Notes: generated from the letters alone by a model not told the origin. 64,000 bases of DNA from Fibrobacterota bacterium (GCA_023436145.1 JAEZKP010000033.1:1-64000), one strand, 5' to 3'; counted from the first letter of the stretch, positions 18,023-26,971 are shown. Made by a program: numbers and translations.

Positions 18023-18036
18023 TTGATTCAGATCAA
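18023..18036 (-). promoter_or_regulatory. FNR/CRP-type operator (TTGATTCAGATCAA)
   Basis: A perfect match to TTGAT-N4-ATCAA. It lies 129 bases upstream of the ferredoxin start, in the spacer between that gene and asrC. No convincing promoter elements are next to it, but the position fits an activator of the ferredoxin gene. Whether the genome encodes an FNR-type protein cannot be seen here. Confidence 0.55.
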
Positions 18037-18124
18037 GAAAAACACAATTTTTATTAAAACCAGTGAAAAAGAAATACTAAAATTACCATACCAAAATTCG
18101 AAACAGGAACAGAAATTTGAATAG

Positions 18125-18175
18125 AAAATCCAAAATCCAAAATCCAAAATCCAAAAATCTGAAATCTGAAATCTG
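18125..18175. repeat. heptamer array AAAATCC x4 then AAATCTG x3
   Basis: Four consecutive AAAATCC words are followed by AAAAATCTG, AAATCTG and AAATCTG. The period is seven bases throughout, as in the other arrays of this window. It lies between the FNR box and asrC. At 18217-18239, just beyond it, is a 23-bp sequence that differs in one base from the right end of the MITE-like element at 14912-15223. Confidence 0.8.
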
Positions 18176-18363
18176 GATTATGACCAATTGACAGTTAGGA
18201 GTCGAGTAGAACGGGCGTTAAATTAACCGGACACTTCTGAACTGAAATAAGAAATGGAAATTATCCTACTTCAGCTTACTATCTGATTTAATATTTGATC
18301 TGATTAACTCTGAATTGTTTCTTTCTGATTTGATTTTCATTTCCGGTTAATTATTTGTCATGG

Positions 18364-19392
18364 TTACTGCTGCTGTATACGTATTGATTCCGGAGTATCC
18401 CACAAATCCGTATCGTAACCATAAGAGTAACCGCTCCAATCAAGTGTTTTGGCGATACGGGCTTCAGAATTGAGATTGACTCCACGCAATAACCATTCAC
18501 GCAAGACTGGATAGCCGGTCCGGTCGACAATATATCCCACATGCTCCTTGATCAGTGTTTTGTCGATAAATTTATCAATATATGGGTAAAGGTTTTTTAT
18601 AATTGCAACCACAGCTTCAGAAGAAAGCCATTCAGCAAAAGGAGCAGCCAGTCGCGGGCTTTTTTTGCCGGTACGTCCCATCAGGACCAGACGGAAATAT
18701 TTCCGGGGATTACGGGTCCAGGCCTGGGTAGGACAAACCAGAACACATTCACCACATCCGATACAGCGTCGTTTGTCACGCGCCACTTTATGATCTGTCA
18801 TTGATAGCGCCCCGGTAACCCGTTTCCTGCATGTTTTTACACATGCCTCACAACCAATGCAGGCATACGATTCATATTCCGGTATCGTCTGCCCGATTAT
18901 TCCAATGTCCTGCATATGAGCTTTAATGCAGTCGTTGGGACACCCGGTAATCGCTATCTTCACATGATAATCGTTGGGATAAATGTTTTTTTCCACTTCC
19001 AGAGCAAATCCGGTAGTATCAAAATTAGCAAAAGGACAGACGCGGTTACCGATACATGCGGAAACATTCCGGGTACCTGCCGCCGGGTACCCTTCGGTTA
19101 GCGAAAAACTCTCTAACCTGAGATGTTGATCAGTTTGTCCGATATAATCTGAAATCAGTAAATTTATTTCCGGAATTTTTTCAAATGGTATTCCGGGTAG
19201 TTCAAATCCCTGCCGAGTGGTAAGATGTACTGTACCATTGCCAAACTCATCGGCAATACGTCTCATCAGATCAAGATGTCTGGAAAGCAGGTGACCACCT
19301 GGCACTCGGATTCGTAAACAGGTGTGCGCGCGGTCTTTGGTAATACGCCAGGCATTTCTGACAATTTGTTTTCTGTTTATATCACGAATCAT
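18364..19392 (-). CDS. asrC: anaerobic sulfite reductase subunit C
   Basis: A 342-residue sirohaem-containing catalytic subunit that reduces sulfite to sulfide. Sirohaem/[4Fe-4S] ligands are seen in 'CIGNRVCPFA' and 'CPNDCIKA'. Two ferredoxin-type clusters follow in 'CIGCEACVKTC' and 'CIGCGECVLVCP'. The N-terminal ferredoxin-like half has 'GTVHLTTRQGFELPGI'. The TTG at 19407 is also in frame, but the ATG at 19392 has GGAGA five bases before it and is preferred. It follows asrB after 11 bases and ends the asrA-asrB-asrC operon. Confidence 0.9.
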   Translation of the reverse strand: MIRDINRKQIVRNAWRITKDRAHTCLRIRVPGGHLLSRHLDLMRRIADEFGNGTVHLTTRQGFELPGIPFEKIPEINLLISDYIGQTDQHLRLESFSLTEGYPAAGTRNVSACIGNRVCPFANFDTTGFALEVEKNIYPNDYHVKIAITGCPNDCIKAHMQDIGIIGQTIPEYESYACIGCEACVKTCRKRVTGALSMTDHKVARDKRRCIGCGECVLVCPTQAWTRNPRKYFRLVLMGRTGKKSPRLAAPFAEWLSSEAVVAIIKNLYPYIDKFIDKTLIKEHVGYIVDRTGYPVLREWLLRGVNLNSEARIAKTLDWSGYSYGYDTDLWDTPESIRIQQQ

Positions 19393-19403
19393 TATTTCTC
19401 CAT

Positions 19404-20195
19404 TCAATCAACAAGACCGGAAACAGAATCATACCGGAACACCGGCCCATCGACGCACACATAGGTGCTATCGATTTTGCAATGCCCGCATTTCCCCAAA
19501 CCACAGGCCATACGTCTTTCATAGGAGACCCATATCCGGTCCGGGGTTATTTTACGTTTAATAAATTCTGCTGCAGTGAATTTCATCATTACAGGTGGAC
19601 CCACTACTACAACATGCGTTTGTAACGGGTCGGGGATGTCCACATCAGGTACATGGGAAGTAATAAGCCCGGTGCGCCCGTTCCAGCTGCACGCTTCTTT
19701 GTCAACAGTAATGATAACCTGAGCCTTCGATTTCCATTCCTCGAGTTCATCTTTATAAAGAACCGATTCAGGATCCTTGAACCCGAAAACCAACCTGGTG
19801 TTAGCAGCCTGCTTTTTGTCCGAAAGACGGGATTGGATCAGGGTTCTCACCGGAGCCACAGCACATCCTCCTGCAGCGATAACCAATATCTTATCTGCAT
19901 ACAAAGATGCAGGAAAGGCCACCCCATAAGGACCGCGCAAATAAATGACTTCTCCCACCCTGCAGGAGAGAATCGCACGGGTAAGATGGCCTGCTGCCCG
20001 GATTGTCAGCTGAATCCACCCTTCACCCGCACCGCTGATCGATATCGGAGCCTCGCCAGTCCCCGGAAGAGACACTTCTACGAACTGACCGTGAGCGGGT
20101 TTTATCTGAGATTCCAATGTAAAGGTATACTCGATTTCAGTCTCTTTCTTTATCTGCATTATCCTGCTTGCAACAGGCAAGTATGGGTTAACCAT
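19404..20195 (-). CDS. asrB: anaerobic sulfite reductase subunit B (FAD/NAD-binding)
   Basis: A 263-residue reductase subunit that takes electrons from NAD(P)H to the Fe-S subunit. The FAD-binding barrel includes 'RGPYGVAFP', the nucleotide-binding half 'ILVIAAGGCAVAPVRTLI', and a C-terminal [2Fe-2S] motif 'CGLGKCGHCKID...C'. This is the dihydroorotate dehydrogenase electron-transfer fold. ATG at 20195 with AGGAGGGG seven bases upstream. It overlaps the end of asrA by 8 bases. Confidence 0.9.
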   Translation of the reverse strand: MVNPYLPVASRIMQIKKETEIEYTFTLESQIKPAHGQFVEVSLPGTGEAPISISGAGEGWIQLTIRAAGHLTRAILSCRVGEVIYLRGPYGVAFPASLYADKILVIAAGGCAVAPVRTLIQSRLSDKKQAANTRLVFGFKDPESVLYKDELEEWKSKAQVIITVDKEACSWNGRTGLITSHVPDVDIPDPLQTHVVVVGPPVMMKFTAAEFIKRKITPDRIWVSYERRMACGLGKCGHCKIDSTYVCVDGPVFRYDSVSGLVD

Positions 20196-21219
20196 CTGCC
20201 CCTCCTTTAATAACACCAACGGTTCTGTGCAGTTTGTTTAGACAATTTGCAAATGAAATATACTCAGGGCACACATCATCACAGCGCCCGCAACCTACGC
20301 ACATATGAACACCGAATCTTTTCCGGTAATCGTATATTTTATGAAATGTTTTGAACCGCATCCTGGAGCCGTAATCCTTTCTGAAGGAAGCCCCTCCGGC
20401 CATATCAGTAAATCCGTCAAGATGACATCCATCCCATACACGTTCCCGCCTGGCGAGTGCGTTTTCACTATCATTGCCGAATCGGATATCGTGCACCGAA
20501 AAGCAGCTGCATGTGGGACACGAAGTGTTACATCTTCCGCATGCTATGCACCTGCTTGCGTATTCATCCCACAGTTTGTGAGTAAAAAGACTTTCCGGCA
20601 TTTCCTCAATTACAGGAACAGTTATTTCGATACCATTTTCCTGAGGATATCGTAGCTCAAACTCAGTCTCAACTCCCAGTCCGTTTATTTTTGATATAAA
20701 CCAGTTATTTTGTGTGTCAATATATATACCTTCGGACGTCTTGCGGACTGCAGCACTGAAACCTTCAACAGTATTCGTACCCATTGCTACACAAAAGCAG
20801 GAATCAAATGGTGCTGCGCATTCCATAAGAACAAATTCGACTCTGTCACGGCGCCGCAGGTAATAAGAATCGGGTTCAGGTCCATTTTTCAGAAAAATGT
20901 TGTCAAGACGGGAAATTGCATGAATGTCACAGGCTCTGCAGAAAAGGATTATCTTTTTCTGCTGTTTGGCAGGTTCTACAGAATTTATTCCGGTATAATC
21001 AAGCAAGGTCTCAGTTATTGGAAACACAGTTTCCTTCGGTGATAAATATGTCTTCTGGTCCCATACCAATTCATCGATCGAAGAAACAGGCCCATATTTC
21101 ACCAGTGGAGTATCAGAGAATCTTCCACGTCCCGGCCGGCTTACTGGCCCTATAAAGATTTTTTCGTGATCTGATTTAAGCAGGCTATCAAATTCGTTTG
21201 CTTGCAGGAGTTTTTTCAT
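20188..21219 (-). CDS. asrA: anaerobic sulfite reductase subunit A (Fe-S)
   Basis: A 343-residue protein with two [4Fe-4S] motifs in the C-terminal half: 'CIACGRCNTSCPTCSCF' and 'CVGCGRCDDVCPEY'. Its upstream half has 'FCRACDIHAISRLD' and 'APFDSCFC', typical of AsrA and of related 4Fe-4S dicluster subunits such as hydrogenase HydB. It transfers electrons between AsrB and AsrC. A TTG at 21225 is in frame, but the ATG at 21219 with AAAGGA seven bases upstream is better. First gene of the asr operon. Confidence 0.9.
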   Translation of the reverse strand: MKKLLQANEFDSLLKSDHEKIFIGPVSRPGRGRFSDTPLVKYGPVSSIDELVWDQKTYLSPKETVFPITETLLDYTGINSVEPAKQQKKIILFCRACDIHAISRLDNIFLKNGPEPDSYYLRRRDRVEFVLMECAAPFDSCFCVAMGTNTVEGFSAAVRKTSEGIYIDTQNNWFISKINGLGVETEFELRYPQENGIEITVPVIEEMPESLFTHKLWDEYASRCIACGRCNTSCPTCSCFSVHDIRFGNDSENALARRERVWDGCHLDGFTDMAGGASFRKDYGSRMRFKTFHKIYDYRKRFGVHMCVGCGRCDDVCPEYISFANCLNKLHRTVGVIKGGADG

Positions 21220-21584
21220 TAACAAATCCTTTAATGGTTAAACCCTTTTCAGTTCTTTTCAATATACATGAATTATAGAATGAAGCGCGATACCGAAATT
21301 TGATACTGGAAAAATTATGATTCAACCCGATACAGGGTATAACCTGATAACCCGAAATGAATCAAAGTAACATTCCATACTGAATAATCGGGAATAACAT
21401 TTATTTTTCTCGAAATTCTTATAATTCCATTTATCATTCCCGGATCGATTCAGTAGCATCAGAGGATAGATCAATAACATTAATCGAGAGTATCTGTTGA
21501 CACGACCATAAAACGGCATGTCATCAGGCTAAGTCTTTTCTCTCAATCTGTCCAGATCTTCTCAATGCTCCATAACTGTAATCC
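21220..21584. other. spacer between cysH and the asr operon
   Basis: No convincing gene is here. A perfect TATAAT (minus strand, 21277-21272) stands 53 bases before asrA, but I find no good -35 element at the right distance. CGGGAAT and ATTCCCG form a long-looped inverted repeat at about 21388-21443. The AACCCGA word occurs twice (about 21316 and 21348). A 65-codon open frame at 21322-21519 has no RBS and no recognisable features. Confidence 0.4.
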
Positions 21585-22322
21585 TTATAAAAGATCTTGT
21601 GGTTGAACATGCAGACCGCACTCCTTGTGCTCAGGTTCCTCCCACCACCACCGTCCCGACCGTATATCATCGGTAATATCTATAGGACGGGTGCACGGCT
21701 CACAACCTATACTCCGATATCCCAGATCCTGAAGAGGATTATATGGAATGTCATAGGTTTTTATATATTCACGCACTTCACTCTCTGTCCAGTCATGCAG
21801 CGGATTCACCTTGATAATACCATTGGCCTCATCCCATTCAACTGCCTTTAACCTTCCCCTGGTTATTGATTGCTCTTTGCGAAGTCCGCATATCCATGCA
21901 TCTGCCGTAGACAGTACCCGTTTCAAGGGTTGAATTTTCCGGACATGACAGCATAATTTTCGCAGTTCCACACTCTTAAAAAAAAGATTCGGGCCATGTT
22001 CTGCAAGCATTTTCTCGAGTTCTGATGAGTCAGGGCGGAGCACTTCATATTGAAAACCATATCGCTGAGAGGTTCTTTCCATGGTATCGTATGTCTCTGA
22101 AAAGAGCCTGCCGGTCTCAAGAGTAAAAATTCTTGGATAAGGAGTAGCTGCTTTTAAAATATGCGTAAGCACCTGATCTTCCAAACTCAAGCTGGAAGCC
22201 AGCACAATTCTGTCTACGCCAAATACACTAACAGCCAATTGAATGAGTTCTTCAGCTTTCTTGTTGCTTGCTATTTCCAGAAAATTATTATACTTCTCTT
22301 TAGATTCAGATATTTTGCTCAT
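21585..22322 (-). CDS. cysH: assimilatory APS/PAPS reductase, [4Fe-4S] type
   Basis: A 245-residue adenylylsulfate reductase that makes sulfite from activated sulfate. The PP-loop-type fold begins with 'VLASSLSLEDQVLTHIL'. Both cluster motifs are present: 'LCCHVRKIQPL' and 'GCEPCTRPI', which distinguish [4Fe-4S] (APS-type) enzymes from PAPS-only ones. The catalytic Cys lies in the C-terminal 'ECGLH'. The start (GGGGGGAAC upstream) overlaps the LarE-like gene by 17 bases, so it belongs to the sulfur operon. No ATP sulfurylase or sulfate transporter is in the window. Confidence 0.9.
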   Translation of the reverse strand: MSKISESKEKYNNFLEIASNKKAEELIQLAVSVFGVDRIVLASSLSLEDQVLTHILKAATPYPRIFTLETGRLFSETYDTMERTSQRYGFQYEVLRPDSSELEKMLAEHGPNLFFKSVELRKLCCHVRKIQPLKRVLSTADAWICGLRKEQSITRGRLKAVEWDEANGIIKVNPLHDWTESEVREYIKTYDIPYNPLQDLGYRSIGCEPCTRPIDITDDIRSGRWWWEEPEHKECGLHVQPQDLL

Positions 22323-23163
22323 TTTTGTTCCCCCCGGAAGCTGGATTTATATTAACATTTACATCGATCGCAACAGAGATCGCCTCATTCATAGCACCAG
22401 TACGATATCCCTCACAATCAAGTGAAACCCAGGTATAGCCTGCTTTTCTGCAGATTTTTGTAAATTCTTTTCTCCTTGCCCATGCGCCAGAAAGTTCCTT
22501 TTCATCAATTTCTATTCTGGCCAGATCACCATGACTACGCACCCTGAACTGATTGAAGCCCAGATTTCTAATTGCAGCTTCTGCCTCTCCTACCCGTTGC
22601 AGTTTCTGCAGTGTAATGGATTCACCATACGGAAAGCGCGAGGCCAGACAGGCAAAACTCCCTTTCCCGGCTGTAGGAAGTCCCATCTGACGGGAATGAT
22701 TTCTGATATCTTCTTTTGTAAATCCAGCTTCGATAAGCGGAGAGACTACGCCAAATTTCTCCTTTGCCACCATTCCCGGCCGGTAATCGCAGAGATCATC
22801 TGCGTTGCTTCCGTCAAAAACTACATCCATTCCTCTCTGAGAAGCAATCTCTGATATCTTCCCAAAAAGCTCACTTTTACAGAAAAAGCATCTCTGAGGT
22901 GTGTTTTCAGCGAACCCAGTTATGTTCAGCTCTTCAGATTCGATGATAAGATGTTCGATCCCCAGCCTTAATGCCGACTCCTTTGACAACTCCAGTTCGT
23001 AAATCGGATAAGTTGATGAAGTTGCAGTTACCAGCAACAACCGGTCACCCAATACCGATTTAGCCACAGCGGAAAGAAAGGTGCTGTCCACCCCACCGGA
23101 AAAAGCTATTACCGCTGATGAGTATCGGCGGATTATTTTTTGCAGACTCTCCAATTCAGCCAT
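22306..23163 (-). CDS. LarE-like ATP-dependent PP-loop sulfurtransferase
   Basis: A 285-residue protein with the PP-loop 'FSGGVDSTFLSAVA' at about 20, 'RCFFCKSELF' (CxxC, about 92) and 'FACLASRFPYGESIT' near residue 170. This is the LarE family. In Lactobacillus plantarum, LarE adds sulfur to the nickel-pincer cofactor precursor of lactate racemase by giving up a cysteine sulfur. No larA, larB or larC gene is nearby. Within a homocysteine/cysteine operon, a role in sulfur transfer (perhaps to the carrier protein) is plausible but unproven. Confidence 0.7.
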   Translation of the reverse strand: MAELESLQKIIRRYSSAVIAFSGGVDSTFLSAVAKSVLGDRLLLVTATSSTYPIYELELSKESALRLGIEHLIIESEELNITGFAENTPQRCFFCKSELFGKISEIASQRGMDVVFDGSNADDLCDYRPGMVAKEKFGVVSPLIEAGFTKEDIRNHSRQMGLPTAGKGSFACLASRFPYGESITLQKLQRVGEAEAAIRNLGFNQFRVRSHGDLARIEIDEKELSGAWARRKEFTKICRKAGYTWVSLDCEGYRTGAMNEAISVAIDVNVNINPASGGNKNEQNI

Positions 23164-23260
23164 AGAATATGCCTCTCATAAGCGATCATCATATTTTTAA
23201 ACATACCCGGAGCGCGATATGAAATCGCTATAATAATACTCCTGCAAGACTTTTCGTGCA

Positions 23261-25618
23261 TCACCTCACCTTTTTTATGATAATTGACCAGAATCCATTT
23301 TCCTTCTGCTGTCTGATAATTTCATGACCTTCTGCTTTCAGTGAAAGCGGAACATTTTCAGCAGGTTCGCCATTATCAATAAGAACCTTCAATACCTGAC
23401 CGGTCCCAAGCTGTGAAAGGGCCAGTTTAGTTTTAACAAAATTCATGGGACAGACCACACCACGCAAATCCTTTTCCATGTCAACACGTTCAGCATCGCT
23501 CACTTTAGTATCTGAAGGCGTATGAAATTTCAGGGTTTCATCCATTGATGAATATAAGGATTCAATTTTATCACACAAAGCTATCACATCCTCATGATTA
23601 AGGCTTGCACAATGCTCCAGCCCTCCAGATGCCACTGAAACCAGACCTCTGAACCGCTCAGAAATTATGTTGGTGGAGATAAAGAAACGTTCAAACAGCT
23701 GCAAAGCATGAAGGTCTCCTGCAGCTTCTGCACCCTGAGTTATAAGTAATGCTTTGGCCGCATGTACAATTGCATCATAAATAACCGTTTCACCAGCTTC
23801 ATTACCTTCATCGATGAGTAGTTTCCGCGCTTCCCGCATCCGTGCTATCTCCAGGTCAATCAAATCAAATAATCCGGTTGCACACTCACCTGTCCCACGA
23901 CCTTGTAGTGAAAACTGCTCTCTGGCACCCCAATCTACATAATATAGGTCATTTCTGTTTTTTTCCGGTACCAGACTGTATTTGTCACACAGAATGCGTA
24001 ACTGGCTTATTCCTTCATAGTCAAGGTATTGATGATATGAGGAATACTTATTAAAGTTCAATATGTAATGTGACAGAAATTCTTCGATGAATTGCGGAAC
24101 ATCCCGTGCGGCTACATCCCCTATCCGCTGCGCAAGTTTTGTTTCACCATCAGAATTGATCATCGCCCCAGCAACTACTGAATAAGCAGGATAGACATCA
24201 TCACCTTTTCTGCCAACTTTTCCTGAAAAACCCAGATGCGCTAATCCGTGCTGACCGCAGGAATTTGCGCAACCGGAAAAATGCAGACGAAATTTTCCCA
24301 AAGTGTCAAGATTTAATCCCGATTTCCAGAGCCGTTCAACGGTTGCCAGAAGTGCTCCACGGGAAAGACATATTCCTAATTGACATGTGCTTGCACCGGC
24401 ACAAGCCACTGCACCACTGAGGACCGGAGGAAGAGTATGCTGAGGGAATAGTCTGACAGCTAAATGATATATGTTCCCAAGAAATGCTTCAGGAATGTTA
24501 CGCAACGCCACATTCTGATCATTTGTGAATCGTATGGTATCATCCCCAAAAGCTTCAAGTTCGCCGGCCAGCTCGATTGCCTGACCTCCGGACAAATCAC
24601 CCAGTGTCAGTGGAAGTCGCACTGCAAATAATCCTGATTGACTTTGTGCAATAGCATATCGACTTCTCCACAATTTAAAAGAATCATCCTGCACTATTTG
24701 TGCTTTCAAAGACACTTCCTGTGGCAGAAATTGCGGCCGTGTAATTATAGAAAATTCCCCTTGATTTTCATCTCTAATTTCTCTGCGTTTAGTCTCGTAA
24801 AGATCAATGAAACGAGCTCTTCCCAGGCTGTTATAAAGAAACCGTAAACGTGCAGTATGCTTGTTTCTACGGTTTCCGAATTCTGAAAACACCCTTTTGA
24901 CTGCTTCAGCAACCTCAAAGATCTTATCTTCACTAATAAAATCATGCAGTAGTTCTCCCGCTTGTGGCATCCTGCCCATTCCACCTGCAACAAACACTTT
25001 AAACCCTCTGACACCATCACGTATTGTTGCCACAAAACCAACATCGTTGACAGTGGCGTATGCGTTATCAACAGCACTGTTGGAAAAAGCGATTTTAAAT
25101 TTACGCGGTAAAAGCCATGATCCTGAAATAGAAATCATTTTAGAGGTCAATGCAACCGCATGTGGAGTAACATCAAATTCCTCCTCCGGCGCAATGCCAG
25201 AATCCCAGGATGCGGTAATATTCCGTACAGTATTGCCTCCCCCTCCACGACTGGCAAGTTTAAATTCCAGAAGACCGCGTATCACAGGCACAATATTTAT
25301 AAGGGCTATGTCATGTATTTGCACTTCCTGACGGGTAGTAATGTGAAGTCTCCCGGATCCATACTGGTTGGCCAGACTACCCACACCCTTTAATTGCGCA
25401 GGTGTAATAATCCCTGCTGCACACCGGACACGTACCATGAATAATCCCTTTGTCCTCTGCTCATAGACTCCAAAAGGTACCCTATGAGCCTTGAGTTCAG
25501 CTTCGTTTATTTCTCCATTTCTGAAACGGTTAATAAGCGACTCCAGATGGTCAATCTCTCCATAAAGGCTCGAAGGTATCTCATACCCGGTTTCTAATAT
25601 CTCTATATCTGTACTCAT
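23261..25618 (-). CDS. assimilatory sulfite reductase fused to helical and TusA domains
   Basis: A 785-residue protein. The first ~560 residues form a NirA/Sir-type sulfite or nitrite reductase. The half-repeat motifs are 'GSGRLHITTRQEVQI' near residue 90, 'CAGASTCQLGIC' and 'FSGCANSCGQHGLAHLGF', which ligate the sirohaem and [4Fe-4S] cluster. A helical domain (about 575-700) with 'DAIVHAAKALLITQGAEA' resembles HEPN proteins. The end (717-785) is a TusA domain with the sulfur-accepting Cys in 'RGVVCPMNFVK'. Sir of the W. succinogenes cluster supplies sulfide to a carrier protein; here a TusA module could receive the sulfur on the same polypeptide. The gene is 100 bases after hcyD, with a CTGGTAA motif in the spacer. 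RBS AGAAGGGG. Confidence 0.85.
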   Translation of the reverse strand: MSTDIEILETGYEIPSSLYGEIDHLESLINRFRNGEINEAELKAHRVPFGVYEQRTKGLFMVRVRCAAGIITPAQLKGVGSLANQYGSGRLHITTRQEVQIHDIALINIVPVIRGLLEFKLASRGGGGNTVRNITASWDSGIAPEEEFDVTPHAVALTSKMISISGSWLLPRKFKIAFSNSAVDNAYATVNDVGFVATIRDGVRGFKVFVAGGMGRMPQAGELLHDFISEDKIFEVAEAVKRVFSEFGNRRNKHTARLRFLYNSLGRARFIDLYETKRREIRDENQGEFSIITRPQFLPQEVSLKAQIVQDDSFKLWRSRYAIAQSQSGLFAVRLPLTLGDLSGGQAIELAGELEAFGDDTIRFTNDQNVALRNIPEAFLGNIYHLAVRLFPQHTLPPVLSGAVACAGASTCQLGICLSRGALLATVERLWKSGLNLDTLGKFRLHFSGCANSCGQHGLAHLGFSGKVGRKGDDVYPAYSVVAGAMINSDGETKLAQRIGDVAARDVPQFIEEFLSHYILNFNKYSSYHQYLDYEGISQLRILCDKYSLVPEKNRNDLYYVDWGAREQFSLQGRGTGECATGLFDLIDLEIARMREARKLLIDEGNEAGETVIYDAIVHAAKALLITQGAEAAGDLHALQLFERFFISTNIISERFRGLVSVASGGLEHCASLNHEDVIALCDKIESLYSSMDETLKFHTPSDTKVSDAERVDMEKDLRGVVCPMNFVKTKLALSQLGTGQVLKVLIDNGEPAENVPLSLKAEGHEIIRQQKENGFWSIIIKKVR

Positions 25619-25648
25619 ATGGCCCCTTCTCTTTTTTGTAAACTTCAG

Positions 25649-25655
25649 TTACCAG
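25649..25655 (-). promoter_or_regulatory. third, weak copy of the CTGGTAA word before the sulfite reductase
   Basis: On the minus strand CTGGTAA follows a TTGAAA by six bases. The same seven bases occur within the shared operator at 29868-29884, but the spacing from the -35-like element differs (12 against 9 bases). It may mark an internal promoter of the operon. It may also be chance. Confidence 0.2.
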
Positions 25656-25718
25656 CAACCTTTTCAAGACAGCAAAAATCCTCTCTCTCATCTTTGAACT
25701 ACTGCATTGATAATACTG

Positions 25719-26156
25719 TTATTTCTGCAAATGCGGTAATCTGTCGCCTCTGGCAGTGCTTTGGATAATCTCAATGTTCTCTTCAACCGGATTTCCACCG
25801 GTTATTCGAAATGACTTGACCACAGCCCCATTTTCAAGCGATACGATCACATAACTTATATCCGGGTCGTATGCCAGCCGGATATCCTCCTGCGACATCC
25901 GGGCCGGCGATTGAGGATGACTGTGGTAGATCGCCATCACCTTCAACCCCTCTTTACGCAGCTGTCTTATGGCTTTGAACTGCTCTTCAGGAACCAGAGA
26001 AAAATGCTCTGATGATCCGTCTGCATTTGTCATTGCTATGTTGCGGGTGACAATTTCCCCGCTACCCGCCAGATAACCGCACGCTTCAACCGGTTTTTCA
26101 ACCTCTGCATGATAAATAATAGAATTAATCACATCTTCCCGGATAGTAATACTCAT
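25719..26156 (-). CDS. JAMM metalloprotease for sulfur-carrier maturation (HcyD/Mec+ type)
   Basis: A 145-residue JAB1/MPN+ protease. Zinc-site residues are intact: Glu24, then His78-Ser-His80, Ser88 and Asp91 (HxHx7Sx2D). Homologues are Mec+, which releases cysteine from CysO in Mycobacterium tuberculosis, and HcyD, which trims the C-terminus of HcyS in Wolinella succinogenes. Here it is encoded with a carrier that ends GGG plus two extra residues, so trimming that tail is the more likely job. It overlaps the HcyF-like gene with ATGA and lies directly before the sulfite reductase. Confidence 0.8.
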   Translation of the reverse strand: MSITIREDVINSIIYHAEVEKPVEACGYLAGSGEIVTRNIAMTNADGSSEHFSLVPEEQFKAIRQLRKEGLKVMAIYHSHPQSPARMSQEDIRLAYDPDISYVIVSLENGAVVKSFRITGGNPVEENIEIIQSTARGDRLPHLQK

Positions 26157-26971
26157 TTTTTCATCACTTTCAATTCACAAACTGACTGTTCTTCATCTTT
26201 TAATTCGGTAATTGAAGGAGACTGCCCGCATACAGGGCAAGTATCACGTTTTTTTAAGGGAATTTTACGGAAATCCATTGTCATTGCATCAAAAGTCAAC
26301 AAACTGTCTGTCAGAAGCCTGCCAATCCCGATTATGAACCTCAGTGCTTCCGCAACCTGTATGGTTCCCAGCATCCCAGCAACCGCACCCAAAACCCCGG
26401 CCTGTGCACATGTGGGCACTGAATTTGCAGGCGGCGGTCCGTCAAAAATACACCGGTAACAGGCGCTCTTCCCCGGAATTATCGTCATCGTCTGTCCTGT
26501 AAATTGAAGTATTCCACCATGAGAGAATGCAATATTCTCCATCACACAGGCATCGTTTATAAGGAATTTGGATGCAAAGTTATCTGTTCCATCAATCACA
26601 AAATCATATCCTCTGATTATTTCCCGTATATTGGATGCAAAAAGTGACTCATCATACTTAATCACCTTGACACCAGGATTAATGGCATTCATTTTCTGAG
26701 CTGCAGAATGCACTTTAGGCTCACCTATATCTTCTGTAAAATGGATCACCTGCCGCTGCAGATTGGATAAATCCACCTTATCCCCGTCAGCAATACCTAT
26801 TGTACCCACTCCGGCCGCTGCCAGATAGAGCGCAGCCGGAGCCCCAAGTCCTCCTGCACCAATTATAAGAACCTTTGCCTGTAAAATTCTTAATTGACCT
26901 TCGACGCCAACATCTTTAAGCAGGATGTGCCGGCTGTATCTTTCAAGAAGTTCATCTGTTAAGTCAATCAT
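26153..26971 (-). CDS. E1-like adenylyltransferase of the sulfur carrier (MoeB/ThiF/HcyF family)
   Basis: A 272-residue protein. The ATP site is 'IGAGGLGAPAALYLAAAGVG' with 'GDKVDLSNLQRQVIH'. 'DGTDNFASKFLIND' and 'CYRCIF..PPP' (zinc site, first pair), 'CPVCG' (second pair) follow. These residues define the ThiF/MoeB family, which adenylates the C-terminal glycine of ubiquitin-like sulfur carriers. The gene is overlapped by ATGA with both metY and hcyD. I name it HcyF-like from the context and from the W. succinogenes cluster. Confidence 0.85.
   Translation of the reverse strand: MIDLTDELLERYSRHILLKDVGVEGQLRILQAKVLIIGAGGLGAPAALYLAAAGVGTIGIADGDKVDLSNLQRQVIHFTEDIGEPKVHSAAQKMNAINPGVKVIKYDESLFASNIREIIRGYDFVIDGTDNFASKFLINDACVMENIAFSHGGILQFTGQTMTIIPGKSACYRCIFDGPPPANSVPTCAQAGVLGAVAGMLGTIQVAEALRFIIGIGRLLTDSLLTFDAMTMDFRKIPLKKRDTCPVCGQSPSITELKDEEQSVCELKVMKK

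Noticed and set aside
21322..21519. 65-codon minus-strand frame between cysH and asrA
   Set aside because: No RBS, unusual composition and no family features.
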